A stretch of 64,000 bases of DNA, from the NCBI GenBank assembly GCA_947629865.1, contig CANRFJ010000010.1, forward strand, positions 1-64,000, given 5' to 3'. Positions within the stretch are counted from its first letter, which is position 1. The number at the start of each line of letters is the position of its first letter. This document shows, piece after piece, positions 18,621 to 27,331 of the stretch. The notes under the pieces are model-generated. The model did no database searches, was not told the origin of the DNA, and saw only the letters and a list, made by a program, of their open reading frames with translations. Both the position numbers and the translations under genes were made by a program. This stretch comes from an uncultured Lachnospiraceae bacterium (GTDB lineage Bacteria; Bacillota; Clostridia; Lachnospirales; Lachnospiraceae).

Positions 18621-18893
18621 ATGCAGGCGAAGAAGAAACCGTCAAGACAGTGTATCGGCTGTCGGGAGAGCAGGGAGAAAAAAGATTTGATCCGCATTGT
18701 AAAGACGCCGGAGGGAGACATCGTGCTGGACAGGACAGGAAAGCGGAATGGGAGAGGAGCGTATCTCTGCGATAGGACGGAATGTCTGGCGAGAGCCCGC
18801 AGGAGCAACGCACTCAGCCGTTCTTTCCGAATCCAGGTGCCGGAGGAGGTTTATGAGGAGCTGGAAAGGCAGTGGGAAAATGATTCAAAGTAA
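18621..18893 (+). CDS. ylxR: YlxR family RNA-binding protein (DUF448)
   Basis: 90 aa basic protein with the family hallmark CIGCRE, then KRNGRGAYLC and CLARARRSNALSRSF. Always found between nusA and the L7Ae-like gene or infB in Firmicutes. It is thought to bind RNA. AAGGAGG precedes the ATG. Its end overlaps the next gene by 14 bp. Confidence 0.92.
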   Translation: MQAKKKPSRQCIGCRESREKKDLIRIVKTPEGDIVLDRTGKRNGRGAYLCDRTECLARARRSNALSRSFRIQVPEEVYEELERQWENDSK

Positions 18894-19221
18894 AAAGGTT
18901 CTGGGAACACTGGGCCTGGCACAGAAGGCCGGTAAGGTGGCAAGCGGTGAGTTTATGACTGAGAAGGCGATCCGCGATGGGAGAGCCTGTCTGGTAATGA
19001 TTGCGGAGGACGCATCGGATAATACGAAAAAGAAATTCCAAAATTCCTGTCATTACTACAGAATTCCCTGCGTGTTGTTCGGGGACAGGGAGCTGATGGG
19101 AAAAGCGCTGGGTAAGGAATTCAGGGCTTCCCTGGCAGTCACGGACAGAGGCTTTGCCGCATCGATCGGTAAGAATTTAGAGCTGGAGGTAACAGAGTAT
19201 GGCGAAAATGAAAATATATGA
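18880..19221 (+). CDS. L7Ae/L30e-type ribosomal RNA-binding protein (YlxQ-like)
   Basis: 113 aa; fold signature [24 protein letters not shown] split over the N-terminus and [14 protein letters not shown]7Ae proteins bind kink-turn RNA; the member in this operon associates with ribosomes. The start is placed at ATG 18880 by family alignment (methionine shortly before [10 protein letters not shown]); an ATG at 18853 with a GGAGG is an alternative adding nine residues. It overlaps ylxR and, in a different frame, the first codons of infB. Confidence 0.88.
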   Translation: MIQSKKVLGTLGLAQKAGKVASGEFMTEKAIRDGRACLVMIAEDASDNTKKKFQNSCHYYRIPCVLFGDRELMGKALGKEFRASLAVTDRGFAASIGKNLELEVTEYGENENI

Positions 19222-21760
19222 AATTGCGCGGAGTATACAGCAGCAGGATAAGAACATAAAGAGCAGCGACCTGGTCAGACTTCTCAATGACAACGGCTTC
19301 GAGGTAAAGGGAGCCAACAGCAATATTGAGGACGCGGCCATTGCATTTCTGATGAAATACTTTACGCAGAAAAAGACGGCGAAGGAGGAAGACCGCAAGC
19401 CGGAAAAAGCGGCGGCAGCCGTGAAAAAGCAGGAGACGGCCGGAGAGACCGCAGACAGGACGGCGGAGAAGGCCGCCCGTGAGGAAGCCGACAAGAAGAA
19501 GGCGGCGAAGCCAAAGGCGGCGGGCGATGCGCCGGAAAATCCGCAGGCGGAGAAGACGCCGGCTGCGAGGGCGACAGAGACGGCCGCAAAACCGCAGAGG
19601 AGAAACGCAGGCGCCGCCCATGAGGATAACCGCGGCTACAACCGAAGCGCCCGCGGCCATCAGGGGCAGCGGGACGGCCAGGGCCAGAGAGGGGCCGGAC
19701 GCGGCGACGGACGCAATTCCGGCGGCAGCAGGGACGGCAGAGACCGCGGTGACAGGCGGAACGACAAAAAGCGCGGCGGAGAGAGAGTCTTTGAGCGCTT
19801 TGAAAAGGCCCAGAGCGGTTTCGACGGAATCAAACAGGAGCAGAAGAACTCCCGTCAGCGAAACCGCAGAAAGGACGAGAAAAAGACCGGCGGTTATCGC
19901 AAGAGCAGCAAGGAGGAGATGAGCCGTATCCGCTCTCGGAAGGATCCCAACAGAAAGGGAGCCTTTATCAAGCCGGAGCCGGTAAAACAGGAGCCGGAGG
20001 AGCAGATCAAACAGATCACGATACCGGAGTCCATCACAATCCGCGGGCTGGCGGAAAAGATGAAGATGCCGGCGGCGGCTTTGGTGAAGAAGCTGTTCCT
20101 GCAGGGACAGGTAGTGTCACTGAATCAGGATATTACCTTCGAGGAGGCAGAGGAGATCGCGCTTGGTTTCGATATAATTGCCGAGTTGGAGGAAAAGGTA
20201 GATATGGTGGCGGAGCTTCTCAAGGAGGACGAGGAGGACGAGAGCAAAATGCAGAAACGTCCGCCGGTTGTCTGTGTCATGGGACATGTAGACCACGGTA
20301 AGACGTCCCTGTTAGACGCGATCCGCCAGACCGATGTTACCGAGCATGAGGCCGGTGGAATCACTCAGCATATCGGAGCCTATGTGGTTCGCATCAACGG
20401 GGAGAAGATCACGTTCCTCGACACACCGGGACACGAGGCGTTTACTTCCATGCGTATGCGCGGGGCCCAGTCCACGGATATTGCCGTGCTGGTCGTGGCG
20501 GCGGACGACGGCGTCATGCCGCAGACGGTGGAGGCCATCAACCATGCGAGGGCGGCCGGTGTGGAGATCATTGTGGCCATCAATAAGATTGATAAAGAGG
20601 GAGCCAACATCGAGAGGGTAAAGCAGGAGCTCTCCGAGTATGAACTGATTCCGGAGGACTGGGGCGGAAGCACGGTATTCTGTCCGGTGTCCGCCCACAC
20701 AGGAGAGGGAATAGAAAACCTTCTGGAGATGATCGTCCTGACTTCTGAGGTGCTGGAGTTAAAGGCCAATCCGAGACGCCGCGCCAGAGGTATCGTCATT
20801 GAGGCCAGACTGGATAAGGGGCGCGGCCCGGTGGCGACGGTGCTGGTACAGAAGGGTACGCTGAATATCGGAGACCACATTGCCGTGGGAACCGCTTACG
20901 GCAAGGTGCGCGCCATGCTGGATCACAAGGGCGAGCGCCTCAAATCGGCCAAACCGTCCACGCCTGTGGAGATTCTCGGACTGAACGGAGTGCCGACGGC
21001 CGGAGAGGTATTCCTGGCGACGGAAAACGATAAGGACGCCAGACAGATTGCCCAGGCATACATTGCCCAGGGTAAGGATAAACTGTTAGAGGAGACGAAG
21101 GCGAAGAAGCTTTCTCTGGACGGACTGTTCAGCCAGATTCAGGCGGGCAACGTCAAAGACCTGAACCTGATTATCAAGGCGGACGTGCAGGGCTCCGTGG
21201 AGGCTGTGAAGCAGAGCCTTGTAAAACTCAGCAATGAGGAAGTCGCTGTCCGCGTTATTCACGGGGGCGTCGGCGCCATCAACGAATCCGACGTCAATCT
21301 GGCCAGCGCCTCCAACGCCATTATCATCGGATTCAATATCCGTCTGGACAATATGGCCAAGGAGACGGCGGACAGGGAGAATGTAGACGTGCGCCTGTAC
21401 CGCGTTATCTACGACGCCATAGAGGACATCGAGGCGGCCATGAAGGGTATGCTTGAGCCGATTTACGAGGAGAGAGTCATTGCCCATGCCGAGGTGCGCC
21501 AGACATTCAAGGCCTCCGGTGTGGGAACCATTGCCGGTTCCTATGTGCTGGACGGCAAGATCGAGCGGGACTGCCGCGCCCGAATCAGCAGGGACGGCGA
21601 GCAGATTTTCGAGGGCGATTTAGCCAGTCTCAAGCGATTTAAGGATGATGTGAAGGAAGTCAACGCCGGATACGAGTGCGGTCTGGTATTTGCAGGGTTC
21701 AATGACATTCAGGAGGCCGACCAGATTGAGTGCTACAAGATGGTAGAGGTGCCGAGGTAG
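19199..21760 (+). CDS. infB: translation initiation factor IF-2
   Basis: 853 aa. N-terminal IF2N-type helices ([20 protein letters not shown]), then a 200-residue low-complexity arm rich in Ala, Lys, Arg, Gly and Gln (about 60-270). A second IF2N motif precedes the GTPase, whose G1 motif GHVDHGKTS starts at 362, with DTPGHEAF and NKIDK. C-terminal domains bind initiator tRNA ([20 protein letters not shown]-like stretch). ATG 19199 has GGAGG nine bases upstream and overlaps the end of the L7Ae gene. Confidence 0.96.
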   Translation: MAKMKIYEIARSIQQQDKNIKSSDLVRLLNDNGFEVKGANSNIEDAAIAFLMKYFTQKKTAKEEDRKPEKAAAAVKKQETAGETADRTAEKAAREEADKKKAAKPKAAGDAPENPQAEKTPAARATETAAKPQRRNAGAAHEDNRGYNRSARGHQGQRDGQGQRGAGRGDGRNSGGSRDGRDRGDRRNDKKRGGERVFERFEKAQSGFDGIKQEQKNSRQRNRRKDEKKTGGYRKSSKEEMSRIRSRKDPNRKGAFIKPEPVKQEPEEQIKQITIPESITIRGLAEKMKMPAAALVKKLFLQGQVVSLNQDITFEEAEEIALGFDIIAELEEKVDMVAELLKEDEEDESKMQKRPPVVCVMGHVDHGKTSLLDAIRQTDVTEHEAGGITQHIGAYVVRINGEKITFLDTPGHEAFTSMRMRGAQSTDIAVLVVAADDGVMPQTVEAINHARAAGVEIIVAINKIDKEGANIERVKQELSEYELIPEDWGGSTVFCPVSAHTGEGIENLLEMIVLTSEVLELKANPRRRARGIVIEARLDKGRGPVATVLVQKGTLNIGDHIAVGTAYGKVRAMLDHKGERLKSAKPSTPVEILGLNGVPTAGEVFLATENDKDARQIAQAYIAQGKDKLLEETKAKKLSLDGLFSQIQAGNVKDLNLIIKADVQGSVEAVKQSLVKLSNEEVAVRVIHGGVGAINESDVNLASASNAIIIGFNIRLDNMAKETADRENVDVRLYRVIYDAIEDIEAAMKGMLEPIYEERVIAHAEVRQTFKASGVGTIAGSYVLDGKIERDCRARISRDGEQIFEGDLASLKRFKDDVKEVNAGYECGLVFAGFNDIQEADQIECYKMVEVPR

Positions 21761-21781
21761 ACAGTAAAGGAATGTGAAGGA

Positions 21782-22141
21782 ATGAGAAAGAACAGTGTTA
21801 AAAATATCCGGCTCAACAGCGAGGTTCAACGGGAGATGAGCCAGATTATACGGGAGGATCTGAAGGATCCCCGTATTCACCCCATGACGACGGTGATGGC
21901 GGCGGAGGTGACGCCGGATTTAAAATTTGCCAAAATCTATGTCAGTGTGCTGGGGGACGAGGAGGCGAGAAGTTCCACGATGGAGGGACTGAAAAAGAGC
22001 GCCGCCTATGCCAGACATCAGCTGGCCGTGAGAATGAACCTGCGCAATACGCCGGAACTTACCTTTGTTTTGGACACTTCGATTGAATACGGAGTATCCA
22101 TGTCAAAGAGAATCGACGAAGTAATGAAGAAGGAGCAGTAG
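21782..22141 (+). CDS. rbfA: ribosome-binding factor A
   Basis: 119 aa KH-fold protein for late 30S assembly and cold adaptation. Typical opening RKNSVKNIRLNSEVQREMSQ and core LKDPRIHPMTTVMAAEV and KIYVSVLGDEE. The ribosome site is close-packed: AAGG ends two bases before the ATG, and a minimal ATG-TGA pair sits ten bases upstream, which may tune initiation. Confidence 0.94.
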   Translation: MRKNSVKNIRLNSEVQREMSQIIREDLKDPRIHPMTTVMAAEVTPDLKFAKIYVSVLGDEEARSSTMEGLKKSAAYARHQLAVRMNLRNTPELTFVLDTSIEYGVSMSKRIDEVMKKEQ

Positions 22142-22144
22142 ATT

Positions 22145-23113
22145 ATGAATGGACTGATACGGGCAATCGAGAGGGCGGAGACCATTGCCATCGGCGGACA
22201 TGTGAGGCCGGACGGCGACTGCATAGGCTCCTGCATGGGTATGTATACCTACATAGTGAAAAATTTTCCGGACAAAAAGGTCAGCGTCTATCTGGAGGAA
22301 TTTCCGGACGCCTTTTCCTATCTGAAGGACGAGGAAGCTTTTGTGGAGAGGGCGGAGAAATACGACTTGTTTATCTCTCTGGACTGCGGCGACGCAGAGC
22401 GTCTGGGCGACGCCGGAGAGGTGATGAAAAAGGCCGGCTTCGTCTATAATGTGGATCACCACATCACGAATACGGAATTTGGAGATGAAAACCATGTCGA
22501 GGCGGACGCCAGTTCCACCTCGCAGATTCTCTATACGCTGATGGAGGACGACAAAATCGGTTTTGAGACAGCCTGTGCGCTGTACACGGGCATTATCCAC
22601 GACACAGGCGTATTTAAGCACAGCAACACCTCCGGCGAGACGATGCGGATTGCCGGCTGTCTGATGGAGAAGGGGATTCCCTTCGGCAAGATTATCGACG
22701 GCAGCTTTTACATGAAGACCTATAAACAGCTGCAGATTATGGGGCGCTGCCTGATGGAGAGCGTCCGGATTCTGGATGGCAGATGTATTTTTTCCGTGGT
22801 GAGAAAAAATGTCATGGAGCTGTATGATGCAAAGCCGTCGGATCTCGACGGCGTGATTGACGAGATGCGGACGACAGAGGGCGTGGAGGTTGCGATTCTC
22901 TTAAACGAGAGAGAGACCGGAGAATTCAAGGTCAGTATGCGCTCCAACGACATTGTGGACGTGAGCCGCATCGCCGGATATTTTGGCGGCGGCGGACATA
23001 TACGGGCGGCGGGGTGCGCCATTGAGGGAGCCCCCTTTGACGTCATCAATAACCTCACAGAACACATTGAAAAGCAGTTGGAAAAAAGCGGCGGACAGGA
23101 TATGAAGGAATGA
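22145..23113 (+). CDS. nrnA: DHH/DHHA1 phosphoesterase, NrnA family (nanoRNase/pAp phosphatase)
   Basis: 322 aa. DHH motifs: GHVRPDGDCIGS, LDCGDAERLG and VDHHITNTEFGD; C-terminal DHHA1 motif GGGGHIRAAGC. Members degrade 2-5-nt RNAs and often dephosphorylate 3'-phosphoadenosine 5'-phosphate. A pGpG-degrading role would link it to c-di-GMP turnover, which is inference. Sits between rbfA and truB, as in most Firmicutes, and its stop overlaps the truB start (ATGA). Confidence 0.92.
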   Translation: MNGLIRAIERAETIAIGGHVRPDGDCIGSCMGMYTYIVKNFPDKKVSVYLEEFPDAFSYLKDEEAFVERAEKYDLFISLDCGDAERLGDAGEVMKKAGFVYNVDHHITNTEFGDENHVEADASSTSQILYTLMEDDKIGFETACALYTGIIHDTGVFKHSNTSGETMRIAGCLMEKGIPFGKIIDGSFYMKTYKQLQIMGRCLMESVRILDGRCIFSVVRKNVMELYDAKPSDLDGVIDEMRTTEGVEVAILLNERETGEFKVSMRSNDIVDVSRIAGYFGGGGHIRAAGCAIEGAPFDVINNLTEHIEKQLEKSGGQDMKE

Positions 23114-24030
23114 ATGGGATTCTGAATGTATACAAGGAAAAGGGATATACCTCCCATGACGTGGTGGCAAAGCTCCGTGGGATACTCCAGATGAAAAAAA
23201 TCGGGCACACGGGGACGCTTGATCCGGACGCCGTGGGGGTGCTGCCCGTCTGTGTGGGAAAGGGCACGAAGGTGTGCGGCCTTCTCACAGACTGGGACAA
23301 GACCTATGTGGCGGAGGTGAAACTGGGGATAACCACCGACACGCTTGATCTGACCGGAACGGTTCTGACCGAACAGCCGGTGCAGGTGGAGGAGGAGAGG
23401 CTGCGGGAGGTACTCGCAGAATTTACCGGACAGCTTGAGCAGATTCCTCCCATGTATTCCGCCGTCAGGATAAACGGAAAAAGACTGTACGAGCTGGCGC
23501 GCCGCGGAGAGGAAGTAGAGCGGCGGCCGCGGCAGATCACGATTCATGAACTGTCCCTGACTGCAGTCAATCTGGCAGAGCAGGAATTTACGATTGAAGT
23601 GACATGCTCGAAGGGAACCTATATCCGCTCGCTCTGCGCCGACATAGGCGGGCGGCTGGGCTGCGGCGCCGCCATGAAAAGCCTGATACGCACGCGGGTT
23701 GGCCGGTTTGCGCTGGAACAGGCGCACACACTGGAGGAAATCGAGAATTTCTGTCGGGAAAATCCGCCGGAAAAACTGCTGCTCCCCATCGACGGCATAT
23801 TTGAGGAGCTGGCTTCCTGTCGGGTGCAGGAGGGGGGAATGGTTTTCCTGAAAAACGGCAACCGGGTGGCGGCTCGGTTCTGTCACTACAGGACGTCTTC
23901 GCACACGGCCGCAAAGGGCGCACCGGAGGACGGGGAACAGGTTCGCATGTACGGAGCCGATGGAAAATTCTATGCCCTGTACCGCTATGACAGCGGGGAC
24001 GCCATGTACCGCGTCGTCAAGATGTTCTGA
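23110..24030 (+). CDS. truB: tRNA pseudouridine(55) synthase
   Basis: 306 aa. Makes pseudouridine 55 in the T loop of tRNAs. Catalytic Asp in GHTGTLDPDAVGVLPV; further PPMYSAVRINGKRLYELAR and CSKGTYIRSL. Starts inside the nrnA stop codon (23110-23113) and so is translationally coupled. Confidence 0.95.
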   Translation: MNGILNVYKEKGYTSHDVVAKLRGILQMKKIGHTGTLDPDAVGVLPVCVGKGTKVCGLLTDWDKTYVAEVKLGITTDTLDLTGTVLTEQPVQVEEERLREVLAEFTGQLEQIPPMYSAVRINGKRLYELARRGEEVERRPRQITIHELSLTAVNLAEQEFTIEVTCSKGTYIRSLCADIGGRLGCGAAMKSLIRTRVGRFALEQAHTLEEIENFCRENPPEKLLLPIDGIFEELASCRVQEGGMVFLKNGNRVAARFCHYRTSSHTAAKGAPEDGEQVRMYGADGKFYALYRYDSGDAMYRVVKMF

Positions 24031-24072
24031 TTGGACGCGGGGCGACTATAGAAATCAAGGAAGCGGCAGAAA

Positions 24073-24984
24073 ATGAAGATAATTACGGATTTGGATTTTA
24101 AATTGAAAAACACGGCGGTGTGCATCGGCAAATTTGACGGTCTTCACAGGGGACATCAGTCTCTGTTTGAGGAGGCGGGAAAGCAGGGGCGCACGCGGGT
24201 GATGATGACTTTTTCCTTTCCGGAGGTGCGGGGGATCTACAGTGACGAGGAAAAGATCTACCTGGCAGAGCGGGCGGGGATCGACATTATGGTTGTCATT
24301 CAGGCGACAGAGGAATTTTTACATATGAGCCCCGGAGCGTTTACCGGAGAGATTCTGTCCGGCCGCTGCGATGCCAGGGAAGTGGTCGTGGGCGAGGATT
24401 TCTGCTTCGGCTACAGGAGGAGCGGGGACACCGCCTTTTTGCAGCGGGAGGGCGAGAGGCTCGGCTTTCGGGTTTGCATAAAGGAGAAGCTGCGTCAGGA
24501 CGGTGAGGTTATCAGCAGTACGGGAATCCGCAGGCTGCTGGCGCAGGGCGATATGAGGCGGGCGGCGAAGCGCCTGGGACTGCCCTACTTTATCCAGGGA
24601 GTTGTGGGGGAGGGAAACCGGATTGGGCGGAAGATGTCCGTGCCCACGGCGAATTTGTCGCCGGCGCAGGGGAAAGTGCTGCCTCCCGCCGGCGTATATG
24701 CGGTAAGGGTGCAGAGAGGGAGAGACGTTTACTCCGGCATTGCCAATCTGGGCATAAAGCCCACGATACCGGGCACAAATCCCATGGGACTTGAGGTGTG
24801 GCTCTTTGATTTTGAGGGCGACCTGTACGGCAGCGAACTGAGAGTATTTCTTCTGGAGTTTCTGCGGCCGGAGAGAAAATTCCCCTCGCTGGAGGAACTG
24901 TACCGGCAGATAGACAGAGATGTTGCGGAGGCAAAGGAAATCCTCGCGGAGGAACCGGATTTTTCGGAAAGCGGCGGGCGGTAG
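24073..24984 (+). CDS. ribF: bifunctional riboflavin kinase / FAD synthetase
   Basis: 303 aa. The N-terminal nucleotidyltransferase domain (CIGKFDGLHRGHQSLF with HxGH, later SSTGIRRLLAQGD) adenylates FMN to FAD. The C-terminal riboflavin kinase domain (GRKMSVPTANLSP, GVYAVRV, GIANLGIKPT) makes FMN. Last gene of the rimP operon; it ends only 7 bp from the convergent MocR gene, with no terminator visible. Confidence 0.95.
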   Translation: MKIITDLDFKLKNTAVCIGKFDGLHRGHQSLFEEAGKQGRTRVMMTFSFPEVRGIYSDEEKIYLAERAGIDIMVVIQATEEFLHMSPGAFTGEILSGRCDAREVVVGEDFCFGYRRSGDTAFLQREGERLGFRVCIKEKLRQDGEVISSTGIRRLLAQGDMRRAAKRLGLPYFIQGVVGEGNRIGRKMSVPTANLSPAQGKVLPPAGVYAVRVQRGRDVYSGIANLGIKPTIPGTNPMGLEVWLFDFEGDLYGSELRVFLLEFLRPERKFPSLEELYRQIDRDVAEAKEILAEEPDFSESGGR

Positions 24985-24991
24985 ATGCCGC

Positions 24992-26389
24992 TCACCGGAA
25001 CACCCTTTCCGCCAGACAGCGGATTCCCTCCGTGATGGCCTCGTCCTCCATGCCCGCAAATCCAAGTAAATACGAGGGAGAATAACCGGCAGGCGGCTGC
25101 GCATAATACCCCCGGAGGGAGCGCAGGCGGACGCCGTTTTTTTTCGCCCTCTCCTCAATGGTTTTTTCGTCTAACGGGCCGCGGTAGCGCAGGATCAGAT
25201 AGAGTCCGGCATTGTCCCCGCTTATGTCGAAATATTTTTCCGGCAGATACCGGCAGATAGCCTCCACCATTCGGTCGTGCCGTCCCTTATACAGCTTGCG
25301 CATACGGTTGAGATGTTTTTCAAAGAAGCCCTGTCTTATAAAATCGGTCATAATGGCCTGGCTCAGTCGGGGGACGGGGCAGGGGTAGAAGCTGCACCGC
25401 TCGCGGTACGCCTCGGCCAGAGTCTCCGGCAGAACCATATAGCCCATTCGGACGGCCGGAGAGATAGCCTTGGAAAAGGTGCCGATGTAGATGACGCGGC
25501 GCCGGTAATCCAGACTTTGCAGGGCGGGGATCGGAAGCCCCTGATAGCGGAATTCACTGTCGTGGTCGTCCTCAATAATGTAGCGGCCGGGGGCTTCGTC
25601 GGCCCAGGACAGGAGCTGCTGTCGCCGCGAGATGGAGAGCACGCTCCCCAGAGGAAACTGATGGGAGGGCGTGACATAGCATATGTCGGTGGGGGCGCTT
25701 TTTAGCGCCTCCGTGTCGAAGGCGCCCTCCCGCAGGGGTATGTCCAGAATGGTAAATCCGCCGGAGTGAAGAACCTGGCGGGCGCTGCGGTAGCCGGGAT
25801 CCTCCATGGCAATCGCGCCCTTGTGCTCAAAGAGGACGCACAGCATCTGTAGCAGATGCGCCAGACCGGCGCCCACCACAATGTGTTCGGGCGAGCAGTT
25901 CACGCCGCGGGAACCGTGGAGATAGTCGGAGATGGCCTGCCGTAGTTCGCGGTTGCCATAATGGCTGCCGCTCACAAAATTCTTCGGGTTGTCCAGTTGG
26001 TTTTTCCCGATGGATTTCCAGACGGAGTAGGGGAAATGGGATATATCCACGGCGTCCGGATTAAAATCATATAAAACCGTCTCCGCCGTCCTGTCGGCGC
26101 TTCCGGCGGGCGCGGCGGGGGGAGTGACGCGGAAATTCTGCGTGTGGGTGATGGGGTTGACAAAATAGCCCCGCTTTTCCCGCGCCTCTATATAGCCCTC
26201 CGCCACCAGCTGTCCGTAGGCCGTGTCCACCGTGGAGCGGCTGACCTGCAGATGGGCTGCCAGGGAGCGGGAGGAGGGGAGCTTCTGCGGGCAGGCGAGA
26301 TTTCCCCTCAGGATTTCTTCTTTAATATATTCATAAATCTGTATATACATCGGATTCTTCATATCCGGTTTCAAGGAAATAGTAATCAT
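24992..26389 (-). CDS. MocR-type (GntR/aminotransferase fusion) transcriptional regulator
   Basis: 465 aa on the - strand. N-terminal winged helix of the GntR family (LPSSRSLAAHLQVSRSTVDT, then QLVAEGYIEAREKRGYFV, residues about 10-80). A fold-type-I aminotransferase-like domain runs from about 115 to the end, with a probable PLP lysine in YIGTFSKAISPAVRMGY and DPGYRSARQVL. MocR regulators sense PLP, often with an amino compound, and control vitamin B6, taurine or GABA-type genes. Divergent from the HAD gene, which may be its target; own promoter at 26422-26449. Confidence 0.92.
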   Translation of the reverse strand: MITISLKPDMKNPMYIQIYEYIKEEILRGNLACPQKLPSSRSLAAHLQVSRSTVDTAYGQLVAEGYIEAREKRGYFVNPITHTQNFRVTPPAAPAGSADRTAETVLYDFNPDAVDISHFPYSVWKSIGKNQLDNPKNFVSGSHYGNRELRQAISDYLHGSRGVNCSPEHIVVGAGLAHLLQMLCVLFEHKGAIAMEDPGYRSARQVLHSGGFTILDIPLREGAFDTEALKSAPTDICYVTPSHQFPLGSVLSISRRQQLLSWADEAPGRYIIEDDHDSEFRYQGLPIPALQSLDYRRRVIYIGTFSKAISPAVRMGYMVLPETLAEAYRERCSFYPCPVPRLSQAIMTDFIRQGFFEKHLNRMRKLYKGRHDRMVEAICRYLPEKYFDISGDNAGLYLILRYRGPLDEKTIEERAKKNGVRLRSLRGYYAQPPAGYSPSYLLGFAGMEDEAITEGIRCLAERVFR

Positions 26390-26421
26390 AACTTCCCTTC
26401 TTCCTTTTTGTGTTTAGATTC

Positions 26422-26449
26422 ATTATAACCCAGGACGGCAAAGTGTCAA
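26422..26449 (-). promoter_or_regulatory. promoter of the MocR-type regulator
   Basis: On the - strand: TTGACA (26449-26444), 16 bp, TATAAT (26427-26422); both hexamers are perfect. AAGGGAAG precedes the start codon. Confidence 0.9.
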
Positions 26450-26513
26450 TAGGCTGGCGCACAGGAAAAATACGCGGCGGCAGGGGCGGAGCGCGCACGG
26501 CGCAGGGAGGAGG

Positions 26514-26542
26514 TTGTCATTCGGCGCTTTTTATGATACAAT
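26514..26542 (+). promoter_or_regulatory. promoter of the HAD phosphatase gene
   Basis: TTGTCA (26514-26519), 17 bp, TACAAT (26537-26542). It rules out the longer reading frame that opens at 26514. It shares the 26390-26585 intergenic region with the divergent MocR promoter. Confidence 0.85.
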
Positions 26543-26585
26543 TGTAGAAAAACTGTGGGACGGGGATATAAGGGGGAGAGAGACA

Positions 26586-27236
26586 ATGGAAAAAACGATG
26601 ATTTTTGACATGGACGGAGTGATCTTTGACACGGAAAATCTCTGTCTTGCGTGCTGGCAGTTTGTGGCGGCCAAATATGACATAGACGGCATCGAGGAGG
26701 TGTTCCGCCAGTGCGTCGGCGTGGACGCGTCGGACTCGGAGCGGCTGCTGAGGGAGTGGTACGGCGAGGATTTTCCCTGCGACCTTTTCCGGCGGGAGAG
26801 TTCCGTCCTGTTTCACAAAAAGACGCGGGAAAAGGGGATGCCGGTCAAGGCGGGGGCCAGGGAACTGCTGAGTTATCTCAAGGTAAACGGCTGGCGCGTC
26901 GGTCTCGCCTCCTCTACCAGAAGGGCGGTAGTCAGGGAGGAGCTAGAGCAGGCGGGCCTCCTTGGATTCTTCGAGGTGATCGTGGGAGGGGATATGGTGA
27001 AGCGGGGGAAACCGGCTCCGGATATATACCTGAAAGCCTGCGGGGAGATGAAAATCCGGCCGGATACGGCCTATGCGGTTGAAGACTCCAGAAACGGTCT
27101 CTTTTCCGCAGACGACGCCGGTCTGCGCGTCCTCCTCGTGCCGGATCTGATCGAGCCGGACGCAGAGATGGAGAAGCGGGCGTTCCAGATTTTTCCGGAT
27201 CTGACTGAGGTGAGGAGATACCTGTCGGGGCTGTAA
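26586..27236 (+). CDS. HAD-superfamily phosphatase, beta-phosphoglucomutase-like
   Basis: 216 aa. Motif I MIFDMDGVIFDTE (nucleophile Asp and acid/base Asp), a cap domain inserted after it, motif II LASSTRR, motif III lysine in MVKRGKPAPDIYLK and motif IV VEDSRNGL. This fits a subclass IA phosphatase or sugar-phosphate mutase; the substrate cannot be read from sequence. ATG 26586 follows GGAG by seven bases. Divergent from the MocR regulator and convergent with glutamine synthetase. Confidence 0.9.
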   Translation: MEKTMIFDMDGVIFDTENLCLACWQFVAAKYDIDGIEEVFRQCVGVDASDSERLLREWYGEDFPCDLFRRESSVLFHKKTREKGMPVKAGARELLSYLKVNGWRVGLASSTRRAVVREELEQAGLLGFFEVIVGGDMVKRGKPAPDIYLKACGEMKIRPDTAYAVEDSRNGLFSADDAGLRVLLVPDLIEPDAEMEKRAFQIFPDLTEVRRYLSGL

Positions 27237-27274
27237 GGCCGATCGGTCTTCCCGTCCTGTGAAAAACGGAACGC

Positions 27275-27310
27275 AAAAAAACAGGAGCTGCGCAGCTGCG
27301 CGGCTCCTGT
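27275..27310 (-). terminator. intrinsic terminator of the glutamine synthetase gene
   Basis: ACAGGAGC (27281-27288) pairs with GCTCCTGT (27303-27310), enclosing a GC-rich self-complementary core. On the - strand the stem is followed by seven T. It lies 22 bp after the glutamine synthetase stop. Confidence 0.88.
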
Positions 27311-27331
27311 CGTATATCTGTCGTCCGGTAT

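Noticed and set aside
19479-19922. 147-codon + strand frame in the low-complexity arm of infB
   Set aside because: Arg/Ala-rich by-product of the repetitive arm in another frame.
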